NCBI RefSeq assembly: GCF_027105055.1 | Contig: NZ_CP114264.1 | Span: 1-64,000 of the forward strand | Reading direction: 5' to 3' | Length of the DNA: 64,000 nt | From: Acinetobacter sp. TR3 | GTDB taxonomy: Bacteria; Pseudomonadota; Gammaproteobacteria; Pseudomonadales; Moraxellaceae | Shown: piece by piece, positions 45,415-54,654 of the stretch | Layout: each line of letters starts with the position of its first letter | Numbering within the stretch: position 1 is the first letter of the stretch | Made by a program: the position numbers and the translations under genes | Notes under the pieces: generated by a model | The model's input: the letters and a program-made list of their open reading frames with translations, nothing else | The model's database searches: none | What the model was told of the DNA's origin: nothing

Positions 45415-46050
45415 TTAGTTTTGATCGATTTGTAAATCTTTTAAATCGATTTGAACTTTTTGTGTCGGTAAAGACAGAGCTTGGTTTACATACAGGTTAA
45501 TCAGCTTCTCACGAGAACCAATTGAACGCTGGTAATAGCTTGAATTCAATAGCAAAGCTGCGCCGTAAGTCAGAGACCAAATATAGGAAAGATAATCACG
45601 AATCGACATATCATAATTCTGTGATTTTAAATATTTTTCAGTCATATCTTTGAGCGAAATAATACGCTGTTGACGGATCGCATAAAGCTCATCGAACAAA
45701 TGTTTGAGCTTGGACTCGGTCATCGTCAGATGCTCTTCTAACTGATGCAATAAAATCGTGCGACTTGGTGAGGTTAAATGATAAAGCATATAACGAGGCG
45801 CATATTCTTTAACATCAGTGTTATATTTTTCTGAAATTTTTAAAATTTCTTTTTCATTTTGAATAATCAGTTCCAACAGTAATTCATTTTTACTGCGGAA
45901 ATGTTTATATAAAGTACCTTTAGCAATATCTAGCTCGGCAACCAGTTCATCCAAGGTCATTTCTTGGTTATTTTCTAATAAAAGTTTTTCCGCAACCTGC
46001 AAAATTTTTTCTTTACGAATTAAGAACTGAGTATGACGATCAGGATTCAT
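45415..46050 (-). CDS. TetR/AcrR-family transcriptional regulator
   Basis: The 211-aa protein has an N-terminal TetR helix-turn-helix (MTLDELVAELDIAKGTLYKHF at about 30-50) and a helical ligand domain I cannot place. It lies 107 nt downstream of the desT-like gene on the same strand and may share a transcript. Targets are unknown. Confidence 0.85.
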   Translation of the reverse strand: MNPDRHTQFLIRKEKILQVAEKLLLENNQEMTLDELVAELDIAKGTLYKHFRSKNELLLELIIQNEKEILKISEKYNTDVKEYAPRYMLYHLTSPSRTILLHQLEEHLTMTESKLKHLFDELYAIRQQRIISLKDMTEKYLKSQNYDMSIRDYLSYIWSLTYGAALLLNSSYYQRSIGSREKLINLYVNQALSLPTQKVQIDLKDLQIDQN

Positions 46051-46157
46051 GATGCTTATAAGCTCCTCATAGTGTTCTAAACGGCATTTGCATTAGTGTC
46101 TTATCAATCATAACGCTAAGCAATGCTTTTATATATCAAACTTTAGCTTTGATAAGA

Positions 46158-46808
46158 TCAGGCGTTTTGTGGTTCCCAGTTCGAGATACCTCGGAAAAGT
46201 AAGCGGACTTGAGTCGCTGCATTGTCAATAAATAAGTTTTGTTGTTCTAACAAACGATCAATTGGAAATTGTTTCGGTAAGTTGATCCACGTCATTGCCC
46301 ATGTAAATGACATATTAATCAAAATCGTGGATAACACTTGTAAATCTTTGGCTTCTTGAATGTGTTTAAAGGTATCGAGTTTACACAAATCAATTGCAAG
46401 ATCTTCAATCAAAAATTCAATTTCACGCGCAATTGCGATACGAACGGTTTCAGAGCCACCCCAACGTTCTGCAATCATAAATTGCCATTGTTGTGGGCTG
46501 TGATTTACTGCCTGTACAAACAATTCAATGCTTGTCCGTGTTTTAGCAGATCCGCTATGTTTTAAATAGCTTTGCCCCAATTGATGAATCAAGCTTTTTA
46601 AATGCAAAGACACTTGGTCAACCAGTTCTTGCCCTAATGCCTCCATATCTTGGAAATGACGATAAAATGCCGTTGGGACTAAGCCAACTTCACGTGCAAC
46701 TTCACGCAAACTAATACTACTAAATGAACGTCCAGAAGTACTGAGGTGGAGCGCTGCATCAAGTAAAGCCTGACGACTCTGTTGTTTTCGTTCATCTCTA
46801 ATCGACAT
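46158..46808 (-). CDS. desT: DesT/FabR-type repressor of unsaturated fatty acid synthesis
   Basis: The 216-aa TetR-family regulator starts RDERKQQSRQALLDAALHL and has the helix-turn-helix SLREVAREVGLVPTAFYRHF, characteristic of FabR/DesT. In Pseudomonas, DesT senses the acyl-CoA saturation state and represses desCB. Here it is divergent from a matching oxidoreductase-desaturase pair whose promoter carries three DesT-like palindromes, so the same wiring is likely. Confidence 0.88.
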   Translation of the reverse strand: MSIRDERKQQSRQALLDAALHLSTSGRSFSSISLREVAREVGLVPTAFYRHFQDMEALGQELVDQVSLHLKSLIHQLGQSYLKHSGSAKTRTSIELFVQAVNHSPQQWQFMIAERWGGSETVRIAIAREIEFLIEDLAIDLCKLDTFKHIQEAKDLQVLSTILINMSFTWAMTWINLPKQFPIDRLLEQQNLFIDNAATQVRLLFRGISNWEPQNA

Positions 46809-47010
46809 GAATAAGATCCATTAAAACCATACGCTAGAGTCTAGCAAAAAAAACATGATTTTTTTAGCTTTTATCCATTGCTAAATCATATGCATTTGTG
46901 GTTTTAGCAAAATAAATCGTTTTTTTTAAAAATAATAAATGCTAGATCGTGATCAATTTTCAAGAAAATTTAAATGTTTATAGGGATGAATAAAAAATAT
47001 TCAAAAAAAT

Positions 47011-47085
47011 AGTGAACAGGTGTTGACTCAGTGAGCACAAATAAATATAGTGTACACATGTTCACTACACGAACATTTGTTCACT
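47011..47085 (+). promoter_or_regulatory. Desaturase operon promoter with three DesT-like operators
   Basis: TTGACT (47023-47028), 17 nt, TATAGT (47046-47051) form a near-consensus sigma70 promoter. Three 18-bp boxes overlap it: AGTGAACAGGTGTTGACT (47011-47028, covering the -35), AGTGTACACATGTTCACT (47049-47066, covering the -10 and start) and CACGAACATTTGTTCACT (47068-47085, downstream). They fit the AGTGAACA-nn-TGTTCACT type palindrome. The rest of 46809-47010 is AT-rich without genes. Confidence 0.75.
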
Positions 47086-47119
47086 CAAAATAAATAGCCA
47101 GATACAAAACGAGGAACGT

Positions 47120-48160
47120 ATGAACGCACAGTTAAGTTATCAGCCACATTGGGTTAGAGAAGATTTTGTTGATTTTATCCTTGCAAAGGTTAACCCGATG
47201 TGGACTTTGCGCCGCATTATGGCAAAAATCGAAGCGATTGAGCCTATTGCCGATGAAATGATCAAGGTCACTTTAAGCAGTAACAATAAATTTACAACCT
47301 ATCAGCCAGGTCAATTTGTAATGGTGACGGTTCGTATTGATGGTGTGCAGCATCAACGAGCGTATAGCTTGGTGAGTTCACCAAGTCACGACAAATTGGT
47401 ATTAGGTATCAAAAAACAAGGTCGAGTATCTAACTATTTAGCCAACAGCGCACGTGCTGGTGATGTGATTGAAATTACTCAGGCGATGGGCGAATTTACG
47501 CTAAAAGACTTTGATACAGAAGAAGGTAAACAACCGATTCTTTTGGTATCTGCGGGTAGTGGTATTACGCCGATTATTCCGATTGCGAAACAGGCATTAG
47601 CACGTTCGAATCAACCTGTGACGTTGATTTATTACTCACGTGATCCAGCGTTCCGTACTGAATTGGAAACACTGGCAACAGAATATCCGCACTTTGACCT
47701 ACACATTATTGTCGATAGTGCTGAACAACCTGCTTATTTTGATGAAGAAACTTTGGACCGTTTGTGTGCCGATGCTGTTCAACGTCAAACCTATGTGTGT
47801 GCTGCTCCAGGATTGATGAAAGCGACACGTCAAATTTGGGCGAAGCGTGGTTGGTTAGACCGTTTAACACAAGAAAGCTTCTTGCCAGTGACGATGGATG
47901 TGGATGCCCAAATCCAACCGGTCAATTTCCGTCGCAGTATGCAAGAGTTTGAAGGCCGTGGCAACTTGTTAGCCAGCGCTGAAGCTGCGGGTTTGAAACC
48001 ATCTTTTGGTTGCCGTATGGGGATTTGTAATACCTGTGTTTGTACCAAGGTCAGTGGTGCAGTGAAAAATCAACTTACAGGTGAAATCGATAACCAAAAC
48101 AATGTGCAAATCAAGTTGTGTGTGAGTGAAGCAGTCAGTCCTGTTGAGATTGACCTTTAA
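47120..48160 (+). CDS. desC: Ferredoxin reductase-like electron donor of the desaturase (DesC-like)
   Basis: This 346-aa protein joins an FAD-binding domain (QRAYSLVSSPS at about 75), an NAD(P)-binding domain (ILLVSAGSGITPIIP), and a C-terminal plant-type [2Fe-2S] domain with FGCRMGICNTCVC and the later KLCVSEAV cysteine. It passes electrons from NAD(P)H to the di-iron desaturase encoded 29 nt downstream. The GAGGAA ribosome-binding site is just upstream of the ATG. Confidence 0.9.
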   Translation: MNAQLSYQPHWVREDFVDFILAKVNPMWTLRRIMAKIEAIEPIADEMIKVTLSSNNKFTTYQPGQFVMVTVRIDGVQHQRAYSLVSSPSHDKLVLGIKKQGRVSNYLANSARAGDVIEITQAMGEFTLKDFDTEEGKQPILLVSAGSGITPIIPIAKQALARSNQPVTLIYYSRDPAFRTELETLATEYPHFDLHIIVDSAEQPAYFDEETLDRLCADAVQRQTYVCAAPGLMKATRQIWAKRGWLDRLTQESFLPVTMDVDAQIQPVNFRRSMQEFEGRGNLLASAEAAGLKPSFGCRMGICNTCVCTKVSGAVKNQLTGEIDNQNNVQIKLCVSEAVSPVEIDL

Positions 48161-48189
48161 TTCATATTGACCAGATAGAGAATAATATT

Positions 48190-49380
48190 ATGAACATGAT
48201 GACAGTAAATCCGACTAAAACGATTCCTCCAATCAAATTTGGTGGTAACACAAGCCGTGCATTAACACCAGAAGAAGTACAAGAGTTTGGCCGTAAGATT
48301 GATGCCATCCGTACTGAAACCATGGCTAAAATTGGCAAAGAAGATTCTGATTATATTTATAAAGTACGTAACTTTGTACGTTACACCGAAATTGCATCGC
48401 GTGGCATGTTGATGTTTGGTGGTTGGATTCCACCTGTTTGGTTATTGGGTACCGTTATGCTAGGCGTATCTAAAATCGTTGAAAATATGGAACTCGGTCA
48501 CAATGTGATGCACGGTCAGTTTGACTGGCTAAATGATCCAACCTTGAACGGTGCAACCTACGACTGGGATACGGTGTGTACGGGTGAAGATTGGAAATAT
48601 ACCCATAACTATAAGCACCATACCTATACCAATGTTGTTGGCATGGATCATGACATTAGCGGTTATGGCGTAATGCGCATGAGTCGTGAGCAAAAGTGGG
48701 AACCTCGCTTTTTATTCAACGTACCAACAGGTTTTGTATTATCAACGGGTTTTGAATGGCTATTGGCTTTGCAACGTTTAGAGATGGAAAAAGTGTTGTT
48801 TGATGGCACCAAAACTTGGAAAGAAGTGTATGTAGAATCTAAAAATCTACGTAAAAAGATGGTGCGTCAGTTTGGTAAAGATTATGTATTGTTCCCATTG
48901 ATCGCGGGCCCAATGTTCTTGCCAGTATTAGCAGGTAACTTTGTTGCCAATCTGATCCGTAACTACTGGGCATCGACCGTGATTTATTGTGGTCACTTCA
49001 CAGAAGACTCTGAAATTATCACTGACAATATTGATAATGAAACCAAAGCAGAATGGTACTTACGTCAGATTCGTGGTTCAGCAAACTTTACTGGCGGTAA
49101 AATCATGCACTTCTTGAGTGGTAACTTGAGTCATCAAATCGAACATCACTTGTTCCCTGATGTACCTGCCAACCGCTATCAAGAAATGGCACCTAAAGTA
49201 CGTGAAGTCTGTGCAGAGTTTGGTCAACAGTACAATACAGCGCCGTTTGGATCTCAAATTGTGAGTGTATATAAACGTTTGGCGATTCATTCTTTGCCTG
49301 ACAATGTGGTTGACCGTTTGGGGGCGATCAAGCATAGCCTTGTTGACGCAGTGAAAAGTATGTTTGGTAAAGCTGCTTAA
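48190..49380 (+). CDS. desB: Membrane fatty acyl desaturase (DesB-like)
   Basis: The 396-aa di-iron desaturase introduces a double bond into acyl-CoA or lipid acyl chains. The three His boxes are HNVMH (104-108), HNYKHH (139-144) and HQIEHH (315-320), with hydrophobic segments between. It is cotranscribed with the reductase gene and controlled by the DesT-like boxes. The HQIEHHLFP third box resembles delta-9 acyl-CoA and related front-end-type desaturases; the exact position of desaturation is not settled. Confidence 0.9.
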   Translation: MNMMTVNPTKTIPPIKFGGNTSRALTPEEVQEFGRKIDAIRTETMAKIGKEDSDYIYKVRNFVRYTEIASRGMLMFGGWIPPVWLLGTVMLGVSKIVENMELGHNVMHGQFDWLNDPTLNGATYDWDTVCTGEDWKYTHNYKHHTYTNVVGMDHDISGYGVMRMSREQKWEPRFLFNVPTGFVLSTGFEWLLALQRLEMEKVLFDGTKTWKEVYVESKNLRKKMVRQFGKDYVLFPLIAGPMFLPVLAGNFVANLIRNYWASTVIYCGHFTEDSEIITDNIDNETKAEWYLRQIRGSANFTGGKIMHFLSGNLSHQIEHHLFPDVPANRYQEMAPKVREVCAEFGQQYNTAPFGSQIVSVYKRLAIHSLPDNVVDRLGAIKHSLVDAVKSMFGKAA

Positions 49381-49451
49381 TCAAGATTGAGCGTCGTTTG
49401 AGCCATCAAGCGATGCTCATCACCAATAAGTAAAAGGGAAAGTACGAGTAA

Positions 49452-49479
49452 TTGAGATATACTATGGTGCAATTATATT
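49452..49479 (+). promoter_or_regulatory. Probable rph promoter
   Basis: TTGAGA (49452-49457) and TATATT (49474-49479) are 16 nt apart, 25 nt before the rph start codon. Confidence 0.5.
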
Positions 49480-49504
49480 TGTGCCATCGTTTTAAGGAAT
49501 CATT

Positions 49505-50221
49505 ATGCGTATTGACCAAAGAGCATTAGACCAGTTACGTGAAGTAAAAATCACCCGTAACTATACCCGTTACGCAGAAGGTTCAGTTTTGGTTGAATTT
49601 GGTCATACCAAAGTGTTGTGTACAGCAAGTATTGATAACTCAGTTCCACGTTTCTTGAAAGGTAAAGGGCAAGGTTGGGTGACTGCTGAATACGGTATGT
49701 TGCCACGTTCGACACATACACGTAGTGACCGTGAGGCAGCGCGCGGTAAGCAAACAGGACGTACCCAAGAAATCCAACGTCTCATTGGTCGTAGTCTTCG
49801 TGCCATGGTGGATTTGAAGAAGTTGGGTGAGAACACGATTACGATTGACTGTGATGTGATTCAAGCAGATGGCGGTACTCGCACAGCAGCCATTACAGGT
49901 GCAGCTGTGGCTTTAGTTGATGCCATGAATGTGTTACTGAGCAATAAAAAGATTAAACAAGACCCATTAAAAGGTCTCGTAGCAGCAATTTCAGTAGGAA
50001 TGTACCAAGACGAAGTTCTACTCGATTTGTGTTACGAAGAAGATTCAAATTGCCAAACGGATTTGAATGTGGTGATGACACAAGCGGGCGAATTTATTGA
50101 AATTCAAGGAACGGCAGAAGAGAAACCGTTCACTCGCCAGCAGTCTAATGCCATGTTAGAGCTTGCAGAAAAAGGAATCGCAGAATTGATTCAGAAGCAA
50201 CAGCAGGCACTCGGTTGGTAA
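49505..50221 (+). CDS. rph: Ribonuclease PH
   Basis: The 238-aa phosphorolytic exoribonuclease trims tRNA 3' ends. It begins [20 protein letters not shown], contains [41 protein letters not shown] (substrate-binding Arg-rich region), and has [18 protein letters not shown] with the catalytic acidic residues. The length matches the family, and a strong terminator follows. Confidence 0.97.
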   Translation: MRIDQRALDQLREVKITRNYTRYAEGSVLVEFGHTKVLCTASIDNSVPRFLKGKGQGWVTAEYGMLPRSTHTRSDREAARGKQTGRTQEIQRLIGRSLRAMVDLKKLGENTITIDCDVIQADGGTRTAAITGAAVALVDAMNVLLSNKKIKQDPLKGLVAAISVGMYQDEVLLDLCYEEDSNCQTDLNVVMTQAGEFIEIQGTAEEKPFTRQQSNAMLELAEKGIAELIQKQQQALGW

Positions 50222-50239
50222 TCTCCAGTTGATAGTGCG

Positions 50240-50272
50240 GGCGGTCTGGTATGTTTAGACCGCCTTTTTTTT
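50240..50272 (+). terminator. Terminator after rph
   Basis: GGCGGTCT (50240-50247) pairs with AGACCGCC (50257-50264), followed by eight Ts. Confidence 0.9.
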
Positions 50273-50368
50273 ATTTATCAATTTAGATGCTAATGAAGCA
50301 TAAACCTATAAATACCTAGGAAAATGAGTATAAGCCAAGTCAAAAGTCCAACCATAACAGATCAACAC

Positions 50369-50416
50369 TGACCTGTTGCCAAGGGCTGTAACAGCAAGCA
50401 AAAAATAAACAGGTCA
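50369..50416. repeat. Inverted repeat in the leader of the 57-aa gene
   Basis: TGACCTGTT (50369-50377) and AACAGGTCA (50408-50416) are 9-bp perfect arms, with a smaller GCTGT/ACAGC hairpin (50385-50395) between them. It could be a regulator site or an RNA stem upstream of the small gene. Nothing else is evident in 50273-50531 apart from a TTGACT at 50475. Confidence 0.35.
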
Positions 50417-50531
50417 ATTTATTCCTCAACATAAAATCACACAATCTTTGCAGTTTGTCACATAACCCATTTATTTGACTCATTTTGGATTGATAGACTA
50501 GAAAAATTAAGAATAAATAAGGAAGGGGAAC

Positions 50532-50705
50532 ATGGTACAAGTTTTTCTAGTGTTATTAACTGCAGTGACTTTTGTGCTAATGGCGGCAGATCCAAGACCT
50601 ACTGATTCAGCTGAAGCTAAATCAGCGTGGACTGAGAAAGTCGAAACAACAAACATTTCGACTTCTGATGAACTTAAAACACAGTCATCGGATGATGATG
50701 CTTAG
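50532..50705 (+). CDS. Small membrane or exported protein, 57 aa
   Basis: The frame ATG 50532 to TAG 50705 begins MVQVFLVLLTAVTFVLMAAD, one hydrophobic segment, then a polar, acidic tail rich in Ser, Thr, Glu and Asp (ending SSDDDA). A strong GGAAGGGGA ribosome-binding site lies 3-11 nt upstream. It is either a membrane-anchored small protein or, if cleaved near MAA, a short exported peptide. I do not recognise a family. It ends 5 nt before the convergent nadC stop. Confidence 0.6.
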   Translation: MVQVFLVLLTAVTFVLMAADPRPTDSAEAKSAWTEKVETTNISTSDELKTQSSDDDA

Positions 50706-50710
50706 AATAT

Positions 50711-51556
50711 TTAAGCATTAAAACGCATAGATAAGTCTACAGCGCGAACATCTTTAGTGAGTACGCCCATTGAAATATAGTCGACGCCTGTGGTTGCAAC
50801 TTCGCGCAAGTTTTCAATTGTAATATTACCAGAAGCCTCTAATTTACAACGCCCCGCAACATGCTTGACCGCATCAATCATTTGTTGCTGGCTAAAATTA
50901 TCTAACATCACGATATCTGCACCAGCTTCAAGTGCTTGGTTTAACTCGTCCCAAGTCTCAACTTCTACTTCGACAGGTTTACCTGGTGCAATGTCATGTG
51001 CTTTGCTAATCGCTTGAGCAATACCACCAGCTGCCATGATATGGTTTTCTTTAATTAAGAATGCATCAAATAGACCTAAACGATGGTTCTGTCCACCACC
51101 CACAGCAACTGCATATTTTTGTGCAATACGTAGACCGGGTAAGGTTTTACGTGTATCAAGCAATTTGGTATTTAAACCCTCAAGTTGTTGCACATAATTT
51201 GCAGTTTTAGTCGCCACAGCAGAAAGAGTTTGAATGAAGTTTAAAGCAGGGCGTTCCACAGTCAGTAAACTACGCGCAGAACCAGCGAGTTTTAAAAAAG
51301 CCTCATTTGCAGCAACATGCTCACCTTCTTGTTTAAGCCATGTGATTTGTACGGAGTCATCATACGCTTGAATCAGCGCATTGACCCAAGGCTGACCAGC
51401 TAAAACCATATCTTCACGGGTAATAATCGTTGCGGTTGCTTGCTCTTCTTCAGGGGTAAGCATTGCGGTAATATCACCATCCCCAATATCTTCTTGTAAT
51501 GCTTGTTGAATATTGATTTGAATAGATTGTTCAAGCAAAGATTGAGGAATACTCAT
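50711..51556 (-). CDS. nadC: Nicotinate-nucleotide pyrophosphorylase (quinolinate phosphoribosyltransferase)
   Basis: This 281-aa enzyme forms nicotinate mononucleotide from quinolinate and PRPP in NAD synthesis. It contains QEDIGDGDIT, ERPALNFIQTLSAVAT, LDTRKTLPGLR (PRPP site) and the barrel strands EVEVETWDELNQAL and ASGNITIENL. ATG 51556, with GGAACGGG upstream, gives the family N terminus; the longer frame adds 48 unrelated residues. It is divergent from ampD. Confidence 0.95.
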   Translation of the reverse strand: MSIPQSLLEQSIQINIQQALQEDIGDGDITAMLTPEEEQATATIITREDMVLAGQPWVNALIQAYDDSVQITWLKQEGEHVAANEAFLKLAGSARSLLTVERPALNFIQTLSAVATKTANYVQQLEGLNTKLLDTRKTLPGLRIAQKYAVAVGGGQNHRLGLFDAFLIKENHIMAAGGIAQAISKAHDIAPGKPVEVEVETWDELNQALEAGADIVMLDNFSQQQMIDAVKHVAGRCKLEASGNITIENLREVATTGVDYISMGVLTKDVRAVDLSMRFNA

Positions 51557-51701
51557 ACCCGTTCCAGTATATTTATGACCAAAAAACTTGTGCGATATAT
51601 TAGCACCCTCCTCATAAAAAATAAGTATTTCATCTCGATTATTCGTGATAAAGCATGTCAGAATGCAGTAGATAAACATTAAATTGCTGATTCGGGTCAT
51701 A

Positions 51702-52280
51702 ATGCAACAGGCTAAATTTACTCAAGTGCAAGATGGAAAATTAATCGGTGCGACCCAGATTGCATCACCTAATTTTAATACTCGTCCTGATGATACGGAT
51801 ATTCAACTAATTGTTATTCATAATATTAGTTTGCCACCCTCACAGTTTGGTGGAGGCTATATTCAGCAGTTTTTTCAAAATAAATTAGATTGGTCTATCC
51901 ATCCATATTTTCAGACCATTGAAGGGATGCAGGTATCCGCACATTTGCTGATCTTGCGTACAGGAGAGGTCATTCAATTTGTAAACTTTAATGACCGTTC
52001 ATGGCATGCAGGACGTTCCAGTTATCTGGCTCAAAAAGAATGTAATGACTATTCGATTGGCATCGAATTAGAAGGCAGCGATGATTTGCCTTTTGAAATT
52101 GAACAATATCAGGCTTTGGTAGAAGTCGTAACACTACTGCGACAGGCCTATCCAAAAATTCAGAATCATATTGCAGGTCACTCTGATATCGCCCCAAAAC
52201 GTAAAACAGATCCAGGACCATATTTTGATTGGCAGTTGTTCCGCCAACAACTCGCTAAAAAAACTTCGTCGGATTTATGA
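51702..52280 (+). CDS. ampD: 1,6-anhydro-N-acetylmuramyl-L-alanine amidase AmpD
   Basis: The 192-aa cytoplasmic zinc amidase splits anhydro-muropeptides in cell-wall recycling, and in many species sets beta-lactamase induction. Zinc ligands are expected at His in VIHNIS, His in SWHAGRS, and Asp in KRKTDPGP; GHSDIAPKRKTDPG is the AmpD signature. ATG 51702 is preferred to the TTG at 51684. It is about 70 nt upstream of murJ on the same strand. Confidence 0.95.
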   Translation: MQQAKFTQVQDGKLIGATQIASPNFNTRPDDTDIQLIVIHNISLPPSQFGGGYIQQFFQNKLDWSIHPYFQTIEGMQVSAHLLILRTGEVIQFVNFNDRSWHAGRSSYLAQKECNDYSIGIELEGSDDLPFEIEQYQALVEVVTLLRQAYPKIQNHIAGHSDIAPKRKTDPGPYFDWQLFRQQLAKKTSSDL

Positions 52281-52350
52281 TTTCACAACGAAATCTATTT
52301 GGACTTTCATTACAATAACGCTTTTTAAAGATAAGCCGTAGGTGAATGCG

Positions 52351-53892
52351 ATGGCATTGTGGCGATCGACTGTCATTGTCAGTGCAATGACGATGTTATC
52401 CCGAATTTTGGGATTAGTGCGTGATGTTGTGCTACTCAATGTATTTGGTGCGGGCAAGGACTTCGATACTTTCGTCGTTGCCTTTCGTATTCCCAATTTT
52501 TTTCGGCGACTCTTCGCAGAAGGGGCTTTTTCTCAAGCATTCATTCCTGTTCTAACTGAATATAAAACCAGTCGTGCGCATGCCGAAGTTCAGATTCTCA
52601 TTAGTCGAGTTTTTGGTTGTCTACTCACAGCCATGTCATTATTGACGTTTGTCGCAATGGTTGCTGCACCTGCAATTATTTATATCTACGCACCCGGATT
52701 TCATAACGATCCTGAGAAATTTGACCTCGCTGTTGATATGTTTCGTCTTACGATTCCCTATCTGATGTTCATGTCATTAACGGCTTTTGCGAGTAGCATC
52801 TTAAATAGTTATGGTTCATTTGCATCGCCAGCCTTTTCACCTGTGTTGCTGAATCTGGCAATGATTGCAGGGGCGTGGTGGCTAACGCCGTATATGGCTG
52901 AACCGATTATGGCATTAGGATGGGCTGTTGTCGTGGCAGGTGTTTTACAGCTCGCGATTCAGATTCCTGAGTTATGGAATAAGAACTTACTGATTCCCCC
53001 GAAAGTTGATTTTAAGCATGAAGGTGTTAACCGTATTTTAAAACTGATGTTACCTGCTTTATTTGGTGTATCAGTCACGCAGATCAACTTATTGCTGAAT
53101 ACGATTTGGGCTTCATTCATGCAAGATGGTTCAGTGTCATGGTTATATAGTGCTGAACGTATGACAGAGCTTCCACTCGGTTTAATCGGCGTAGCAATCG
53201 GTACCGTGATTTTACCTTCGTTATCAGCGCGTCATGCAGAACAAGACCAAGCTAAATTTAAGAGCATGATCGATTGGGCTGCTAAAATCATCATGCTTGT
53301 TGGTATTCCTTCGAGCATCGCATTATTTATGTTGTCTACACCGATTATTCAAGCCTTGTTCCAACGTGGTGAATTTACGTTGGAAGATACACGAATGACA
53401 GCATTAGCCTTGCAATGTATGAGTGCAGGCGTGATCTCATTTATGTTGATCAAAGTGTTTGCACCTGGGTTTTACGCTCAGCAAGACACCAAAACCCCTG
53501 TTCGTGTAGGTTTGATGGCAGTGGCTGCGAATGCGATTTTAAACGTCGTCTTTATTGGCTTGTTTAAGTTAATTGATTGGCATGCAGAACATATGGCTTT
53601 AGCTTTAGCATCATCAGGTTCAGCTTTGGTGAATGCGTGTATGCTATATTTCTATTTACATAAACGGAATATTTATCGATTTGGTGCGCATTGGAAGAAA
53701 CTAGCGTTCCAATATGCAATTGCGAACATCACTATGATTGTCGCACTTTGGTATGGTTTAAGTTGGTATCAAGGCGATATTTCACAATGGTTACGCATCG
53801 CTGAAGTGGCTGGTTTATGTGTAATTGGTGTTATTGCGTATGCTATTGGGCTTTTTGCAACAGGCTTTCGCCCAAGACAACTTAAGCATTAA
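52351..53892 (+). CDS. murJ: Lipid II flippase MurJ
   Basis: This 513-aa polytopic MOP-superfamily protein moves lipid II across the inner membrane. It begins MALWRSTVIVSAMTMLSRILGLVRDVVLLNVFGAG and shows the conserved FRIPNFFRRLFAEGAFSQAFIPV. About 14 transmembrane segments are present. A TAGGTG ribosome-binding site 6 nt upstream supports ATG 52351 over GTG 52342. In Acinetobacter murJ (mviN) sits beside the capsule locus, as here. Confidence 0.95.
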   Translation: MALWRSTVIVSAMTMLSRILGLVRDVVLLNVFGAGKDFDTFVVAFRIPNFFRRLFAEGAFSQAFIPVLTEYKTSRAHAEVQILISRVFGCLLTAMSLLTFVAMVAAPAIIYIYAPGFHNDPEKFDLAVDMFRLTIPYLMFMSLTAFASSILNSYGSFASPAFSPVLLNLAMIAGAWWLTPYMAEPIMALGWAVVVAGVLQLAIQIPELWNKNLLIPPKVDFKHEGVNRILKLMLPALFGVSVTQINLLLNTIWASFMQDGSVSWLYSAERMTELPLGLIGVAIGTVILPSLSARHAEQDQAKFKSMIDWAAKIIMLVGIPSSIALFMLSTPIIQALFQRGEFTLEDTRMTALALQCMSAGVISFMLIKVFAPGFYAQQDTKTPVRVGLMAVAANAILNVVFIGLFKLIDWHAEHMALALASSGSALVNACMLYFYLHKRNIYRFGAHWKKLAFQYAIANITMIVALWYGLSWYQGDISQWLRIAEVAGLCVIGVIAYAIGLFATGFRPRQLKH

Positions 53893-53895
53893 TAT

Positions 53896-53923
53896 AAAAA
53901 ACCTCCTGTACAGGAGGTTTTTT
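53896..53923. terminator. Bidirectional terminator between murJ and fklB
   Basis: A 28-bp perfect palindrome, AAAAAACCTCCTG / CAGGAGGTTTTTT with a 2-nt centre, serves both convergent genes. Confidence 0.9.
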
Positions 53924-53924
53924 C

Positions 53925-54608
53925 TTATTTCACTTCTAGTAATTCAATATCGAAAATTAGTGTGCTATTTGGTGCAATCACATCACCTGAACCCACTTCG
54001 CCATATGCTAAATTTGCTGGAATAAAGAAACGACTCTTACCACCTACTTTCATGGTTTGAACGCCTTCAGTCCAACCGGCAATGACTTGATTAAGTTTGA
54101 ATTCAACTGGATGATTTCGTGCAATTGAACTGTCAAATACCGTATCGTCTAAGAGTCGTCCTTCGTAATTTACTTTCACTGTTGAAGTTGCTTTAGGTGA
54201 TTTGCCTTTGCCTTCTTGGATCACTTGGTACTGTAAACCTGATTTGGTGGTTATAATCTCAGCTTTCTTTGTGTTTTCAGCTAAAAATGCTTTTCCAATT
54301 TGCTCATTTTTTTGAGCAAGTTCCTGAAATTCTACCAGTTGTTTTGCTTCGAGACGCTTTTTATATTGGCTTAATAGATTAATCATTTCTTCATCAGTTA
54401 ACGATGCAGACTTACCTTGTATCGCTTCTTCTAGACCTTGTGAGATTGTTGCAATATCAAGATCTTTTAATGTCTCAGCGTAACTCTTACCAATTAAATA
54501 ACCGTAACTATATCCCAACTGATCTTTTTGTGGGCTTTTTAAAGTAATGGGTGCTGCATGTGCTGTCCCCAGCATTGAAGCAATTAAAATCAAACTTAGT
54601 TTTTTCAT
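53925..54608 (-). CDS. fklB: FKBP-type peptidyl-prolyl isomerase, periplasmic (FklB-like)
   Basis: The 227-aa protein has a signal peptide (MKKLSLILIASMLGTAHA), an FkpA-type dimerisation region with Lys-rich helices (about 30-120), and a C-terminal FKBP domain (VKVNYEGRLLDDTVFDSS; VIAGWTEGVQTMKVGG; FFIPANLAYGEVGSG). It assists folding of envelope proteins. ATG 54608 has a GGAAGAA ribosome-binding site. Confidence 0.92.
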   Translation of the reverse strand: MKKLSLILIASMLGTAHAAPITLKSPQKDQLGYSYGYLIGKSYAETLKDLDIATISQGLEEAIQGKSASLTDEEMINLLSQYKKRLEAKQLVEFQELAQKNEQIGKAFLAENTKKAEIITTKSGLQYQVIQEGKGKSPKATSTVKVNYEGRLLDDTVFDSSIARNHPVEFKLNQVIAGWTEGVQTMKVGGKSRFFIPANLAYGEVGSGDVIAPNSTLIFDIELLEVK

Positions 54609-54624
54609 TATTTCTTCCAAAATA

Positions 54625-54646
54625 AAGGAGAGCTTATGCTCTCCTT
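54625..54646 (-). terminator. Hairpin between fkpA and fklB
   Basis: AAGGAGAGC (54625-54633) pairs with GCTCTCCTT (54638-54646). On the minus strand it is followed by TTTATTTT, so it could end fkpA or attenuate fklB. Confidence 0.65.
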
Positions 54647-54654
54647 GTTACTAA

